From Sinorhizobium meliloti (lineage in GTDB: Bacteria > Pseudomonadota > Alphaproteobacteria > Rhizobiales > Rhizobiaceae): a stretch of DNA of 64,000 nucleotides. The DNA lies in contig NZ_CP141212.1 in the NCBI RefSeq assembly GCF_035610345.1, positions 191,976 to 255,975 of the forward strand, given 5' to 3'. Positions 46,211 to 56,510 of the stretch are shown here, piece after piece. Position 1 is the first letter of the stretch. Every line of letters begins with the position of its first letter. The notes under the pieces were generated by a model, which ran no database searches, was not told where the DNA came from, and saw only the letters and a list, made by a program, of their open reading frames with translations. Position numbers and translations under genes: made by a program.

Positions 46211-47194
46211 ATGCTCTCCCGGCTTTTCTCCCGTTACAAACGTCCGTTCCTGTCCTTGAGCGAACAGGAAATCCTTGCCCTCGCCATATCCTCGGAAGAG
46301 GACGATGGACGGATCTATCTCGCCTATGCCGACGCTCTGCGCCAAAAATATCCCCATTCCGCAAGGGTCTTCGAGGAAATGGCGGAGGAGGAGAGCCACC
46401 ACCGCCAGGCCTTGATCGACCTGCACGTCGCCCGTTTCGGCAACCGCATCCCGCTCGTTCGGCGCGAACACGTGCGCGATTTTCCGGAGCGCAAGCCCGA
46501 TTGGCTGATCGCCGAGATGCCGATCGAAAAGGCGCGCGCCGAAGCCGAGGCGATGGAGGAGGCGGCGCACCGGTTTTACGTCGAGGCTGCGGCGCGCACG
46601 CGGGACGCGGCGACGCGCAAGCTCTTGGGCGATCTGGCGATTGCCGAGAAGTCGCATGAATCGCTCGCCCGCCGGCTCGGTGAGGAGCATACGCCGGTGG
46701 ACGTGCGCGACGAGGAAGATGAGACCTCACGCCGCCAGTTCATACTCACCTATGTGCAGCCGGGCCTCGCGGGACTGATGGATGGCTCCGTTTCGACGCT
46801 CGCGCCGATCTTCGCCGCAGCCTTCGCCACGCAGGATACGTGGCAGACCTTTCTCGTCGGTCTCTCGGCCTCCGTCGGCGCAGGCATATCGATGGGTTTC
46901 ACCGAGGCGGCGCATGATGACGGCAAGCTTTCCGGCCGCGGCTCGCCGGTCAAGCGCGGGCTTGCCTCGGGCATCATGACGGCACTCGGCGGTCTCGGCC
47001 ACGCTCTGCCCTATCTCATTCCGCATTTCTGGACCGCGACAATGACGGCGGCGGCAATCGTCTTCTTCGAACTATGGGCAATCGCCTTCATCCAGAATCG
47101 CTATATGGAAACGCCCTTCCTGAGGGCCGCCTTCCAGGTGGTGCTCGGTGGCGGCCTGGTTCTTGCCGCCGGCATCGTCATCGGGAATGCTTAG
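46211..47194 (+). CDS. mbfA: Membrane-bound ferritin MbfA
   Basis: A 327-residue protein with an N-terminal ferritin-like di-iron domain (about 1-165) and a C-terminal VIT1/CCC1-like membrane domain (about 175-327) of five hydrophobic helices. Iron ligands are supplied by Glu-rich helices such as FEEMAEEESHHRQAL and EAEAMEEAAHRFYVEAA. MbfA exports iron and protects against iron and peroxide stress in Agrobacterium and Bradyrhizobium, under Irr repression. The Irr box lies directly upstream. Its TAG stop is part of family B repeat copy 4. Confidence 0.93.
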   Translation: MLSRLFSRYKRPFLSLSEQEILALAISSEEDDGRIYLAYADALRQKYPHSARVFEEMAEEESHHRQALIDLHVARFGNRIPLVRREHVRDFPERKPDWLIAEMPIEKARAEAEAMEEAAHRFYVEAAARTRDAATRKLLGDLAIAEKSHESLARRLGEEHTPVDVRDEEDETSRRQFILTYVQPGLAGLMDGSVSTLAPIFAAAFATQDTWQTFLVGLSASVGAGISMGFTEAAHDDGKLSGRGSPVKRGLASGIMTALGGLGHALPYLIPHFWTATMTAAAIVFFELWAIAFIQNRYMETPFLRAAFQVVLGGGLVLAAGIVIGNA

Positions 47195-47294
47195 AGCATT
47201 TCAATGTTTCGTAGAAACACTGAAGCGCTCTACCCATTTGAACCAACGCACTTCCGGACGGAAACCCGTTAGACACTTTTCCTGGAAGTGCTCT
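47191..47294. repeat. Two-palindrome repeat family B, copy 4 (RIME-like)
   Basis: TTAGAGCATTTCAATGTTTC, GTAGAAACACTGAAGCGCTC, then GCACTTCCGGACGGAAACCC and GACACTTTTCCTGGAAGTGC. The repeat begins inside the mbfA stop codon. Confidence 0.85.
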
Positions 47295-47319
47295 GGAGTC
47301 GTGCTCGTTACAGCGAGCA

Positions 47320-47402
47320 GCAGCGCCGCGCCTGCGGCGCGGGGATGGGCTCTTTCAGCCCAAGGACCTGGTCTTGGTGGATTCCTGTGACGAGCACAGG
47401 CG
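47320..47402. repeat. Palindromic repeat family C, copy 3 (inverted, partial)
   Basis: Reading on the plus strand it shows AGCAGCGCCGCGCCTGCGGC, the block TTTCAGCCCAAGGACCTGG, and GGATTCCTGTGACGAGCACA. This is the reverse complement of the copies at 25323 and 54635, with one outer arm lost. Confidence 0.75.
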
Positions 47403-47475
47403 GGAGGAGTTTTGACGACGCGTACGCGTTACTTCAACGCCCGCTTTGGTATCTGAGGATTTCACCGACACGCGT

Positions 47476-47503
47476 AAAAAAGGCCGCAGGATGCGGCCTT
47501 TTT
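47476..47503 (-). terminator. Terminator of the BTLCP gene
   Basis: A 12-bp stem, 47477-47488 with 47492-47503, has a GGA loop and a T run on the minus strand. It lies 21 bp after the stop at 47525. Confidence 0.88.
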
Positions 47504-47524
47504 GAAAGGAACCGTTCGACGGGA

Positions 47525-48145
47525 TCAGTTTCCGACGGAACCGACGAGCACTTCCCCGCCATTGTCGATGGTGACCCAACGGCCGCTGTGGGTCGTCGCC
47601 TGCCGCTTGAGGAAGCGGTAGGGCGTGTGCGTCCACAGCTTCACCCCATCGTCGAGATTGTCGAGAACGAAGTCGCCCTGCGCTGTGCGTACCGTCAGCA
47701 CCGCATGGCCCTCGCCATCCGGCTTGCGCACCACCGTCATCAGCAGGTTGCCGGCGGAGAAGCCCTTCTGCATGAGGCGTCTGCGCTTTTCGAGCGCGAA
47801 GTCCTCGCAATCGCCCTGTCTCCGCGGGTAGGACCACACCTCGTCCCGGCCGGTAAGCTCGATGTCTGTTACCGGCGCGATCTGCCGGTTGACGGAAGCG
47901 TTGACCTGGCGAATGGCAGCCCAGCCGCCGGCGGTGACACGCGGCGGCACCGTCGCCTTCGAACGGACGCTGCACTCGCCCCTGTGCTTCTGACAGAACT
48001 CGTAATGCCCGATCGGCTGCGAGGTCACCGCGCCGGTCTGCATCCAGGGAGTAGCTCCCGCCTGTGCGGGAATTGCCGTGTTCGTGGAAATGAAAAGCGC
48101 ACACAGCGCCGCGAAACTTGCCTTAACCCCGGTCCAAGACTGCAT
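47525..48145 (-). CDS. Transglutaminase-like cysteine peptidase (BTLCP family)
   Basis: A 206-residue exported protein. The signal peptide covers about residues 1-30 (MQSWTGVKASFAALCALFIS, cut after AQA). The BTLCP catalytic triad is visible: Cys in QGDCEDFAL, His in GHAVLTVRT and Asp in VLDNLDDGV. Relatives such as LapG cleave surface adhesins, but the class is broad and no lapD partner is nearby. A GGGGA site precedes the ATG at 48145. A CtrA-like box lies 105 bp upstream. Confidence 0.87.
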   Translation of the reverse strand: MQSWTGVKASFAALCALFISTNTAIPAQAGATPWMQTGAVTSQPIGHYEFCQKHRGECSVRSKATVPPRVTAGGWAAIRQVNASVNRQIAPVTDIELTGRDEVWSYPRRQGDCEDFALEKRRRLMQKGFSAGNLLMTVVRKPDGEGHAVLTVRTAQGDFVLDNLDDGVKLWTHTPYRFLKRQATTHSGRWVTIDNGGEVLVGSVGN

Positions 48146-48250
48146 ACAGATCCCCTGCAACGCGCCCGCATCCGTACCTTCCGGATCGATCCGCGCAATC
48201 AAAAGTTGTCGACAGCTTTATTAGGAATTTCCCCTGCGCTGCTCTAATCG

Positions 48251-48265
48251 TTAATAAAGAGTTAA
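48251..48265. promoter_or_regulatory. Candidate CtrA-binding site
   Basis: TTAA (48251-48254), seven bases, TTAA (48262-48265) fits the full CtrA consensus TTAA-N7-TTAA. It is placed upstream of the BTLCP gene in an AT-rich stretch. The match is short and could be chance. Confidence 0.4.
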
Positions 48266-48428
48266 TATACTCCGCTTGTCGGAGTCAATCGCCTGATTCG
48301 GACTAGTCCGTTTTATGGTTAAGGCTCGCGGCAGACGGACGCAGAAGCCCGCCAGCGCAGGGGTTTGGCCGTACCTTGCGAAGCAATATCAGGGAATTTT
48401 GATTAGGCCGGATGGACTAGTCGTGCGC

Positions 48429-49280
48429 TCAGGCCTTGGTCAGCATGGCGTCGATCGCCTGTTTCAATTTGGCAACGTCCTCCTCGCGGGACAACCGGTG
48501 GTCGCCATCGCGGATCAGGGTCATGACGACGTCGTCAGCCGGCATGTGCTCCATCAGTTTGAGGGCATGCGTGTAGGGGACGTCCGGATCGCGCATGCCC
48601 TGGAGAATGTGCACCGGGCAGCCGGTTTCGATCGGCCCTTTCATGACGAGGTTGTTGCGGCCATCCTCGATCAGCGCGCGGGTGAAAACATTGGGTTCGG
48701 GGCTGTATTCCGATGGCTCTTCGAAATAACCCCGTTCGGCGAGCGCGGTCCTTTCGGCATCGGTAAGATTGGGCTCGATGAGCTCGGCGGTGAAGTCGGG
48801 GGCCGGGGCGATCAGCACGAGGCCGCAGAGGCGGGCGACCCCACCCTCCCCAAGGTGGGCGCGGCTTTTGAGCTTCTCGGCAAGGCGCAGCGCGACCCAG
48901 GCACCCATGGAGGAACCGATCAGGATCATGCGCGCCGTCGCGGCGTGATCGATCACGGCGAGACTCTCCTCGACCCAGCGCGAGATCGTACCATCCCTGT
49001 AGTCGCCGTCCGACGCGCCGTGGCCCGAATAGTCGAAGCGAATGCAGTCGGTGCCGGCCTCGCGCGCGTGCCGCTCGACCTCCACCGCCTTCGTTCCGGT
49101 CATATCGGATCGGTAGCCGCCGAGCCAGACGAGCGCCGGATGGCCTGGATGCTGCCGGTCTTTCAATTGGACATCCGACGGATTTCCGGCGCGGAAGATA
49201 CGCATGGCGATGCTTCTGGCCGCATCTCCCGTTCCCACTTCGATCCGTGTGATCTCGGTTTCAGCCGGCGTGGTCGACAT
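48429..49280 (-). CDS. Alpha/beta hydrolase
   Basis: A 283-residue alpha/beta-fold hydrolase. The nucleophile elbow is LIGSSMGAWVAL (G-x-S-x-G, Ser near 123), the oxyanion strand is ALVWLGGYRSDM, and the catalytic His is in RDGDHRLSREED near the C-terminus. Substrate unknown; the short lipase- or esterase-like form resembles palmitoyl-protein thioesterase ABHD10 relatives. GGGAG lies upstream of the ATG at 49280. It is divergent from infC. Confidence 0.85.
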   Translation of the reverse strand: MSTTPAETEITRIEVGTGDAARSIAMRIFRAGNPSDVQLKDRQHPGHPALVWLGGYRSDMTGTKAVEVERHAREAGTDCIRFDYSGHGASDGDYRDGTISRWVEESLAVIDHAATARMILIGSSMGAWVALRLAEKLKSRAHLGEGGVARLCGLVLIAPAPDFTAELIEPNLTDAERTALAERGYFEEPSEYSPEPNVFTRALIEDGRNNLVMKGPIETGCPVHILQGMRDPDVPYTHALKLMEHMPADDVVMTLIRDGDHRLSREEDVAKLKQAIDAMLTKA

Positions 49281-49497
49281 CGAGTAACTCCCTGAAGGCC
49301 TGATAATGACGGATTTCCTTCTAAAACAGATTCTTTCGGGCATCGACAGAGGATGATTTTCATTGCGGGCCATGCTATTGACTCTGGAGCCGCAATTCAC
49401 ACATTGCCGTCAGTGACTGTTTCAAGCGCTTCTGTTTGAGATCGCGCTGACCGTTTGACCGAATATTTACTATCAATAGCTCGAGGAGAGTACGACC

Positions 49498-50034
49498 ATT
49501 CGCAGACCCTTCAAAGCGGACGCTCCAGTCAAGGAAGGACCGCGCGCAAACAAGGAAATCCGGGTCCCCCGGGTTCAGCTTATCGATGCCGAAGGCCAGA
49601 ACTTGGGCAGCATTCCGATCGACCAGGCGCTCCGCATGGCGGACGAGGCCGGTCTCGACCTCGTAGAGATCGCACCGAACTCCGATCCGCCGGTGTGCAA
49701 GATCCTCGACCTCGGCAAGCTGAAATACGCGAACCAGAAGAAAGCCGCCGAGGCGCGCAAGAAGCAGAAGATCGTCGAGATCAAGGAAATCAAGATGCGC
49801 CCCAACATCGACACCCATGATTATGAGGTGAAGATGAAGGCCATGAACCGCTTCTTCGAGGAAGGCGACAAGGTCAAGGTGACGCTGAAGTTCCGCGGCC
49901 GCGAAATGGCCCACCAGGAACTCGGCATGAAACTTCTGATGCAGGTCAAGGACGACACCCAGGAAATCGCCAAGGTGGAAGCCGAACCCAAGCTCGAAGG
50001 CCGCCAGATGATGATGGTTCTTGCGCCGAAGTGA
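49498..50034 (+). CDS. infC: Translation initiation factor IF-3 (AUU start)
   Basis: A 178-residue factor that keeps 30S subunits free and checks the start codon. The reading frame begins [20 protein letters not shown] and needs the ATT at 49498 as start, because no ATG, GTG or TTG precedes the conserved [22 protein letters not shown] lies 7 bases upstream. The AUU start lets IF-3 repress its own translation, as known in enterobacteria. The frame's first standard start is TTG at 49603, which would remove 35 conserved residues. A terminator follows at 50079. Confidence 0.93.
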   Translation: MRRPFKADAPVKEGPRANKEIRVPRVQLIDAEGQNLGSIPIDQALRMADEAGLDLVEIAPNSDPPVCKILDLGKLKYANQKKAAEARKKQKIVEIKEIKMRPNIDTHDYEVKMKAMNRFFEEGDKVKVTLKFRGREMAHQELGMKLLMQVKDDTQEIAKVEAEPKLEGRQMMMVLAPK

Positions 50035-50078
50035 TCGGCGGAGCCTGACAGACCAGACACGCTTGGTGAAGCCGCCCC

Positions 50079-50119
50079 GGGAGGAGTTCGTGGGGCGGCT
50101 TTCCTTTTTGGGAAAGCTT
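50079..50119 (+). terminator. Terminator after infC
   Basis: AAGCCGCCCC (50079-50088) pairs with GGGGCGGCTT (50102-50111), loop 13 nt, followed by TCCTTTTT. It separates infC from rpmI-rplT, which then have their own promoter. Confidence 0.85.
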
Positions 50120-50141
50120 ACGCGAGCGACCTCCGGACCGC

Positions 50142-50170
50142 TTGCCTTTTCCAGGATGTGCGGTTATAAG
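50142..50170 (+). promoter_or_regulatory. Promoter of rpmI-rplT
   Basis: TTGCCT at 50142-50147 and TATAAG at 50165-50170 are 17 bp apart, within CTTGCC...TTATAAG. The leader to rpmI would be about 97 nt, long enough for L20 autoregulation. Confidence 0.55.
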
Positions 50171-50272
50171 CCCCCGTCCGAACGGTCCGGCAGGGCATGC
50201 CGTGGCCGTTCTTAACGCTGGAAATGGGCTTCGTCTGCCTGTTTCGCATATCAAGAACAATGGAGTAGCAAA

Positions 50273-50476
50273 ATGCCCAAGATGAAGACGAAATCGTCTG
50301 CCAAAAAGCGGTTCAAAATCACCGCAACCGGCAAAGTTCGAGCTGCTGCTGCTGGCAAGCGCCACGGCATGATCAAGCGGTCCAACAAGTTCATTCGCGA
50401 CGCGCGCGGAACCATGGTTCTCGCTGAGCCCGATGGCAAGAAGGTCGTCAAGAACTACCTGCCTAACGGTCTTTAA
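50273..50476 (+). CDS. rpmI: 50S ribosomal protein L35
   Basis: A 67-residue basic protein of the large subunit. [20 protein letters not shown] is the family N-terminus; the end is KNYLPNGL. It is followed by rplT after 36 bp, as in nearly all bacteria. Confidence 0.97.
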   Translation: MPKMKTKSSAKKRFKITATGKVRAAAAGKRHGMIKRSNKFIRDARGTMVLAEPDGKKVVKNYLPNGL

Positions 50477-50512
50477 GACGTCTGGCGATTTGGATTTTAA
50501 GGAGATCATGAC

Positions 50513-50917
50513 ATGGCACGTGTAAAACGCGGCGTAACCTCCCACGCCAAGCACAAGAAGACGCTCAAGGCCGCCAAGGGCTTCTACGGCCGCCGCAAGA
50601 ACACCATCCGCGCCGCCAAGGCAGCGGTGGATCGTTCCAAGCAGTTTGCTTACCGCGACCGCAAGGTCAACAAGCGCAATTTCCGCGCGCTCTGGATCCA
50701 GCGCATCAACGCTGCCGTCCGCGAGTTCGGCCTTACCTACGGCCGCTTCATCGACGGTCTGAACAAGGCCGGTATCGAAGTCGATCGCAAGGTTCTGTCC
50801 GACATGGCAATCCATGAGCCGGCAGCATTCGGCGCCCTGGTCGAAGCTTCCAAGAAGGCGCTCGCCTATCTCAAGGAAGCCGGCACGGCAAACGAGTTTG
50901 AAAGCGCTGTCCGTTAA
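50513..50917 (+). CDS. rplT: 50S ribosomal protein L20
   Basis: A 134-residue assembly protein of the large subunit. The long basic N-terminal helix (1-60, [20 protein letters not shown]) and the globular C-terminal domain (61-115) are complete, with the rhizobial tail [12 protein letters not shown]. An AAGGAG site precedes the ATG. A terminator follows 40 bp after the stop. Confidence 0.97.
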   Translation: MARVKRGVTSHAKHKKTLKAAKGFYGRRKNTIRAAKAAVDRSKQFAYRDRKVNKRNFRALWIQRINAAVREFGLTYGRFIDGLNKAGIEVDRKVLSDMAIHEPAAFGALVEASKKALAYLKEAGTANEFESAVR

Positions 50918-50955
50918 GCCAGCGTTTTCCCAAGACCGTTTCTGAAATTGTTGGG

Positions 50956-50990
50956 AAACCCGCGCTGGCAGGGCTGGCGCGGGTTTTTCT
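50956..50990 (+). terminator. Terminator after rplT
   Basis: AAACCCGCGC (50956-50965) pairs with GCGCGGGTTT (50977-50986) and leads into more T residues. It closes rpmI-rplT before pheS. Confidence 0.88.
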
Positions 50991-51062
50991 TGTTCGGCTC
51001 GCGGGGCGATCCTAGCGCCGAAGTGTCGAACCGATACACGAACCGCATCGAGGCAGGACAGA

Positions 51063-52145
51063 ATGAGCGAACTGGAAACATTGGAACGGACCTTGCTGGC
51101 GGAAATCGACGCCGCCGCCGACGAGGGTGCGATCGAGGCGGTGCGCGTCGGCGCGCTCGGCAAGAAGGGATCGATCTCGGAACTGCTGAAGACGCTCGGT
51201 TCGATGAGCCCGGAGGAGCGCCAGACCCGCGGCGCGCGCATCAATGCGCTGAAGAACACGGTGACGGAGGCGATCTCCGCCCGCAAGACGGCGCTCAAGG
51301 ACGCGGCGATCGCCGAACGGCTGGCGCGCGAGACGGTGGACATCAGCCTGCCCGTCCGCTCCTCGCCGGCCGAGCGCGGCCGCATCCATCCGATCAGCCA
51401 GATCGTGGACGAGATCACCGCGATCTTCGGCGACATGGGTTTCTCGATTGCCGAGGGGCCGGATATCGAGACGGACTACTACAACTTCACGGCCCTGAAC
51501 TTCCCCGAAGGTCATCCGGCCCGCGAGATGCACGACACCTTCTTCTTCGCGCCCGACGAGAAGGGTGAGCGCAAGGTGCTGCGCACGCACACCTCGCCGG
51601 TGCAGATACGCACGATGGAGGCCGGGCAGCCGCCGATCCGCATCATCATTCCGGGCAAGACCTACCGCCAGGATTCCGACGCGACCCACTCGCCGATGTT
51701 TCATCAGGTGGAAGGTCTCGTCATCGACAGGACGGCGAATGTCGCCAATATGCGTTGGGTGCTCGAGGAATTCTGCAAGGCCTTCTTCGAGGTCGATCAG
51801 GTGACGATGCGCTTCCGCCCGTCCTTCTTCCCGTTCACGGAACCCTCCTTCGAGGTCGACATCCAGTGCGACCGCTCCGGCCCGATCGTCAAGTTCGGCG
51901 AGGGCAAGGACTGGATGGAGATTCTCGGCTGCGGCATGGTGCATCCGAACGTGCTCAGGGCCGGCGGCCTCGATCCGGACGAATATCAAGGCTTCGCCTG
52001 GGGCATGGGCCTCGATCGCATCGCCATGCTGAAATACGGCATGCCCGACCTGCGCGACTTCTTCAATGCCGATGTCCGCTGGATGACCCATTACGGCTTC
52101 CGCCCGCTCGACATGCCGACGCTCTTCGGCGGCCTCTCGGCGTGA
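51063..52145 (+). CDS. pheS: Phenylalanine-tRNA ligase alpha subunit
   Basis: A 360-residue catalytic subunit of the alpha2-beta2 enzyme. An N-terminal coiled coil (about 1-100) binds tRNA; the class II core (about 110-350) has motif 2 in [20 protein letters not shown] and motif 3 in [14 protein letters not shown]. The ATG at 51063 follows a GGCAGGACAG site. pheT starts 33 bp after the stop. Confidence 0.96.
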
Positions 52146-52178
52146 CCCGCGCAGAAAATCAAGGACACAGGTGACATC

Positions 52179-54605
52179 ATGAAGTTCACGCTCTCCTGGC
52201 TGAAGGACCATCTGGAAACCGACGCCTCGCTCGAGGAAATCTGCGCCCGCCTGACGATGATCGGGCTGGAAGTCGAGGATGTCGACGACAAGGCGGCGTT
52301 CAAGCCCTTCGTCATCGCCAGGGTGATCTCCGCCGAGCAGCACCCGAATGCGGACAAGCTCAGAGTGCTGATGGTCGACACCGGCTCCGGCGAGCCGGTG
52401 CAGGTCGTCTGCGGCGCGCCGAACGCGCGCAAGGGCCTCGTCGGTGCCTTTGCCGCGCCCGGCACCCATGTGCCCGGCATCGGCGTGACGCTCTCCGTCG
52501 GCAACATCCGTGGCGTCGAAAGCCGCGGCATGATGTGCTCGGAAAAGGAGCTGGAGATCTCCGACGACCACACCGGCATCATCGATCTGCCCGAGAACGC
52601 GCCGGTCGGCACCAGCTATGCGACCTATGCCGGCCTCGACGACCCGGTCATCGAGATAAACCTGACCCCGAACCGGCCGGATTGCACCAGCGTCCACGGC
52701 ATCGCCCGCGATCTCGCGGCATCCGGTCTCGGCACCTTGAAGACGCGACCGGCGCCGTCCTTCGCCGTGGAAGGCGAGACGCCCGTCAAGGTCCGCCTCG
52801 ATCTCGGCGAGGACAGGCATCTCTGCCCCGGCTTCGCGCTTCGCCTCGTGCGCGGCGTGAAGAACGGCCCGAGCCCCGCCTGGATGCGCCAGCGGCTGAC
52901 TGCCATCGGCCTCCGCCCGATCAACGCGCTGGTCGATATCACCAATTACCTGACCTTCGACCAGGGCCGGCCGCTGCATGTCTTCGACGCGGCGAAGGTC
53001 GAGGGCAACCTGACGGTCCGCCGTGCCAGGGAAGGCGAAAAGGTGCTGGCGCTCGACACGCGCGAATATACGCTGTCGCCCGCCAATGTGGTGATCGCCG
53101 ACGAAGAAGGCGTCGAGTCGATCGGCGGCATCATGGGCGGCGAGCATTCCGGCTGTGACGAGGCGACGACCGACGTGCTGATCGAATCGGCGCTCTGGGA
53201 TCCGATGAACATCGCCAAGACCGGCCGCACGCTCGGCATCATCACCGATGCGCGCTACCGCTTCGAGCGCGGCGTCGATCCGGAATACATGGCGCCTGGC
53301 CTCGAACGGGCGACCGAACTGGTGCTGGAGCTCTGCGGTGGTACCGCGGCCAAGATGGACGTCGTCGGTTATGAGGGCCACGAGCCCAAGTCCCTCGATT
53401 TCCCGGTCTCAGAGGTCAAGCGCCTGACCGGCCTCGAGGTCTCCTCCGACGAGAGCATTTCCATCCTCAGGAAGCTCGGCTTCGGCGTCGAGGGCTCCGG
53501 CGAACGCCTGACGGTAACCGTCCCTTCCTGGCGGCCGGACATCGACGGCAAGGCGGACCTCGTAGAGGAGGTCATGCGCATCCATGGCGTCGACAACATC
53601 GTCGCCGCGCCGCTTGCAAGCCACAATGCCGTCAACGGCAAGATCCTGACGGTGCTGCAGATCCGCACGCGCCAGGCGCGGCGTGCGCTCGCAAGCCGCG
53701 GCATGCTTGAAGCCGTCACCTGGTCCTTCATCCCGGAAGAGCATGCAAAACTCTTCGGCGGCGGCCGGCCGGAACTGAAGCTGGCCAATCCGATCGCCGC
53801 CGACATGTCGGACATGCGGCCGTCGCTCCTGCCGGGCCTCCTGGCCGCGGCGCAGCGCAATGCCGACAAGGGCTACGGCGATGTCGCGATCTTCGAGGTT
53901 TCCGGCATCTATGAGGGCGACACGCCCGAGGCGCAGCGCCGCGTCGCCGGCGGCATCCGCCGCGGCACCGCATCGCTCAACGGCACCGGCCGGTCGTGGT
54001 CGAACGCCGTAAAGGGCGGCGGCAAGCCGGTCGATGTTTTCGACGCGAAGGCCGATGCCATCGCCGTGCTCGAGGCCTGCGGCGTGCCGATGGCCAATGT
54101 CCAGTTCGAAGCCGGCGGTCCCGCCTGGTATCATCCCGGCCGCTCGGCAACGATCAAGCTGGGCCCGAAGATCGTGCTCGGCGCTTTCGGGGAGTTCCAC
54201 CCGAAGACCTTGGACGCCCTCGACGTCTCCGGGCCGCTTTCAGGCTTCGAGATCTATATCGATGCCATGCCGGAGCCGAAGAAGAAGGCGACCCGCACCA
54301 AGCCGGCACTGGAGCTTTCGCCCTTCCATGCAGTCAAACGCGACTTCGCCTTCGTCGTAGACAAGGCGGTCGAGGCCGCTGCGATCGTCAGGGCCGCGTC
54401 CGCCGCCGACCGCAAACTGGTTGCGGCCGTCAACGTCTTCGACGTCTTCGAAGGCGCATCTCTCGGCGAGGGCAGGAAGTCGGTAGCGATCGAGGTAACG
54501 ATCCAGCCGGTAGAGCGCACGCTGACCGATGAGGATTTCGAGGCGCTGACCTCGCGCATCGTCGCCAACGTGGCAAAGAGCACCGGGGGCGTGCTGCGCG
54601 CTTGA
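52179..54605 (+). CDS. pheT: Phenylalanine-tRNA ligase beta subunit
   Basis: An 808-residue subunit. In order it shows an OB-fold tRNA-binding domain (about 38-150), B3/B4 editing domain (about 200-400), B5 domain (about 405-475), a degenerate class II core, and the C-terminal ferredoxin-fold anticodon-binding domain (about 715-808, [15 protein letters not shown]). It corrects Tyr-tRNA(Phe) by hydrolysis. It is co-transcribed with pheS. Confidence 0.96.
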   Translation: MKFTLSWLKDHLETDASLEEICARLTMIGLEVEDVDDKAAFKPFVIARVISAEQHPNADKLRVLMVDTGSGEPVQVVCGAPNARKGLVGAFAAPGTHVPGIGVTLSVGNIRGVESRGMMCSEKELEISDDHTGIIDLPENAPVGTSYATYAGLDDPVIEINLTPNRPDCTSVHGIARDLAASGLGTLKTRPAPSFAVEGETPVKVRLDLGEDRHLCPGFALRLVRGVKNGPSPAWMRQRLTAIGLRPINALVDITNYLTFDQGRPLHVFDAAKVEGNLTVRRAREGEKVLALDTREYTLSPANVVIADEEGVESIGGIMGGEHSGCDEATTDVLIESALWDPMNIAKTGRTLGIITDARYRFERGVDPEYMAPGLERATELVLELCGGTAAKMDVVGYEGHEPKSLDFPVSEVKRLTGLEVSSDESISILRKLGFGVEGSGERLTVTVPSWRPDIDGKADLVEEVMRIHGVDNIVAAPLASHNAVNGKILTVLQIRTRQARRALASRGMLEAVTWSFIPEEHAKLFGGGRPELKLANPIAADMSDMRPSLLPGLLAAAQRNADKGYGDVAIFEVSGIYEGDTPEAQRRVAGGIRRGTASLNGTGRSWSNAVKGGGKPVDVFDAKADAIAVLEACGVPMANVQFEAGGPAWYHPGRSATIKLGPKIVLGAFGEFHPKTLDALDVSGPLSGFEIYIDAMPEPKKKATRTKPALELSPFHAVKRDFAFVVDKAVEAAAIVRAASAADRKLVAAVNVFDVFEGASLGEGRKSVAIEVTIQPVERTLTDEDFEALTSRIVANVAKSTGGVLRA

Positions 54606-54634
54606 TGAATAGGTGAGGGGGAGCCGGTTTGGTT

Positions 54635-54755
54635 TCCTCATTCCTGTGCTCGTCACAGGAATCCAGCCAGACCAAGTCCTTGGGCTGAACGAACGCTTCC
54701 CGCGCCGCAGACGCGGCGCTGCTCTCATCCCTGTGACGGGCGCAGGGATGAGGAA
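54635..54755. repeat. Palindromic repeat family C, copy 4
   Basis: TTCCTCATTCCTGTGCTCGT, the CCAAGTCCTTGGGCTG block, GCGCCGCAGACGCGGCGC, and CATCCCTGTGACGGGCGCAG then GGATGAGGAA. It is full length and in the same orientation as the copies at 25323 and 25638. It fills the gap after pheT and may end that transcript. Confidence 0.85.
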
Positions 54756-54787
54756 AAAGCAGAGATTGCAATCCTCCGAAAAGTCCT

Positions 54788-54819
54788 GCAGCGCCGCCGC
54801 GTCTTATGAGACGCGCAAC
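54788..54819. repeat. Palindromic repeat family A, copy 6 (short)
   Basis: GCAGCGCCGCCGCGTCTTAT then GAGACGCGCAACT: hairpin half only. It abuts the stop codon of the NTF2-like gene at 54819. Confidence 0.75.
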
Positions 54820-55178
54820 TAGCCATGCCGGTGCCAGACCTTGTTGACGATCAGCCATCGCCCGTCGACCTTCAGCAAGGACAGGTAATCGGAATAGCGC
54901 GCGCCGGCGAATTCATCGATCACCTTCACGCTGGCGACGTCGCCGGTGATGTGGACCATCTCCACTTCCATGAGCGGCTGCGTATCCGGGGACGCCGCGC
55001 CCTCCCTCACGATAGAGGCGATGAAGGCGTCGCGTGTCTGCCACTCGACGGCTCCTCCTGAGTTGCCGACGATCGATGCGCTCGGATGGAAGGCCTTGCG
55101 CAAGGCTCCCTCGTTGGCGAAGGCCATGCCGTCGACATAAAGATGGACGACCGCGCTGATGGCCTGCTCTTCGGACAT
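54819..55178 (-). CDS. NTF2-like (SnoaL/lumazine-binding type) protein
   Basis: A 119-residue single-domain protein of the NTF2-like fold: helix EEQAISAVVHLYVDGMAFAN, then HPSASIVGNSGGAVEW, and strands VEMVHITGDVASVKVIDEFA and DYLSLLKVDGRWLIVNKVW. These small proteins bind ligands or act as simple enzymes; function unknown. A strong AAGGAGG site precedes the ATG at 55178. Its stop lies against repeat A copy 6. Confidence 0.8.
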   Translation of the reverse strand: MSEEQAISAVVHLYVDGMAFANEGALRKAFHPSASIVGNSGGAVEWQTRDAFIASIVREGAASPDTQPLMEVEMVHITGDVASVKVIDEFAGARYSDYLSLLKVDGRWLIVNKVWHRHG

Positions 55179-55329
55179 GGTTTTTTCCTCCTTTCCGGAG
55201 CGGTGACAGACGCGGCTATCCGCCCGGCAGGCCGCTCCTGTTCCCACGAAGGCGGACATCTTCTCATAGGTAGGACATCGCAATGGAATTGCGATGCCCT
55301 CCAGGACTTCGACGCTGCCGGCCGGGTCT

Positions 55330-56325
<996 letters not shown>

Positions 56326-56510
56326 TGGATTTCCTTTCGGGCTGAACGCGCGGCCTGCGGGGTGGCATACGGCGTTCGCGAAGAAGATGGAGAAGCATAT
56401 CGCTGGACTGAGCCTTTCGGCACGCGCCCAACGACAAGGCGAAGATAGGTGCCGCACGGCCGGTTGAAAATCTCTGTCAATTCTCACGGGCTGTTCTATT
56501 ATTTCGATCA

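Larger units (their letters stand above)
47195..47524. other. Repeat-filled gap between mbfA and the BTLCP gene
   Basis: The 330 bp are occupied by family B copy 4, a partial inverted family C copy and a terminator. No gene is present. Confidence 0.7.

Noticed and set aside
48315..49295. Plus-strand frame of 326 codons opposite the alpha/beta hydrolase
   Set aside because: The minus strand shows the GSSMGAW elbow and catalytic His. The plus frame only extends into the intergenic part by chance.
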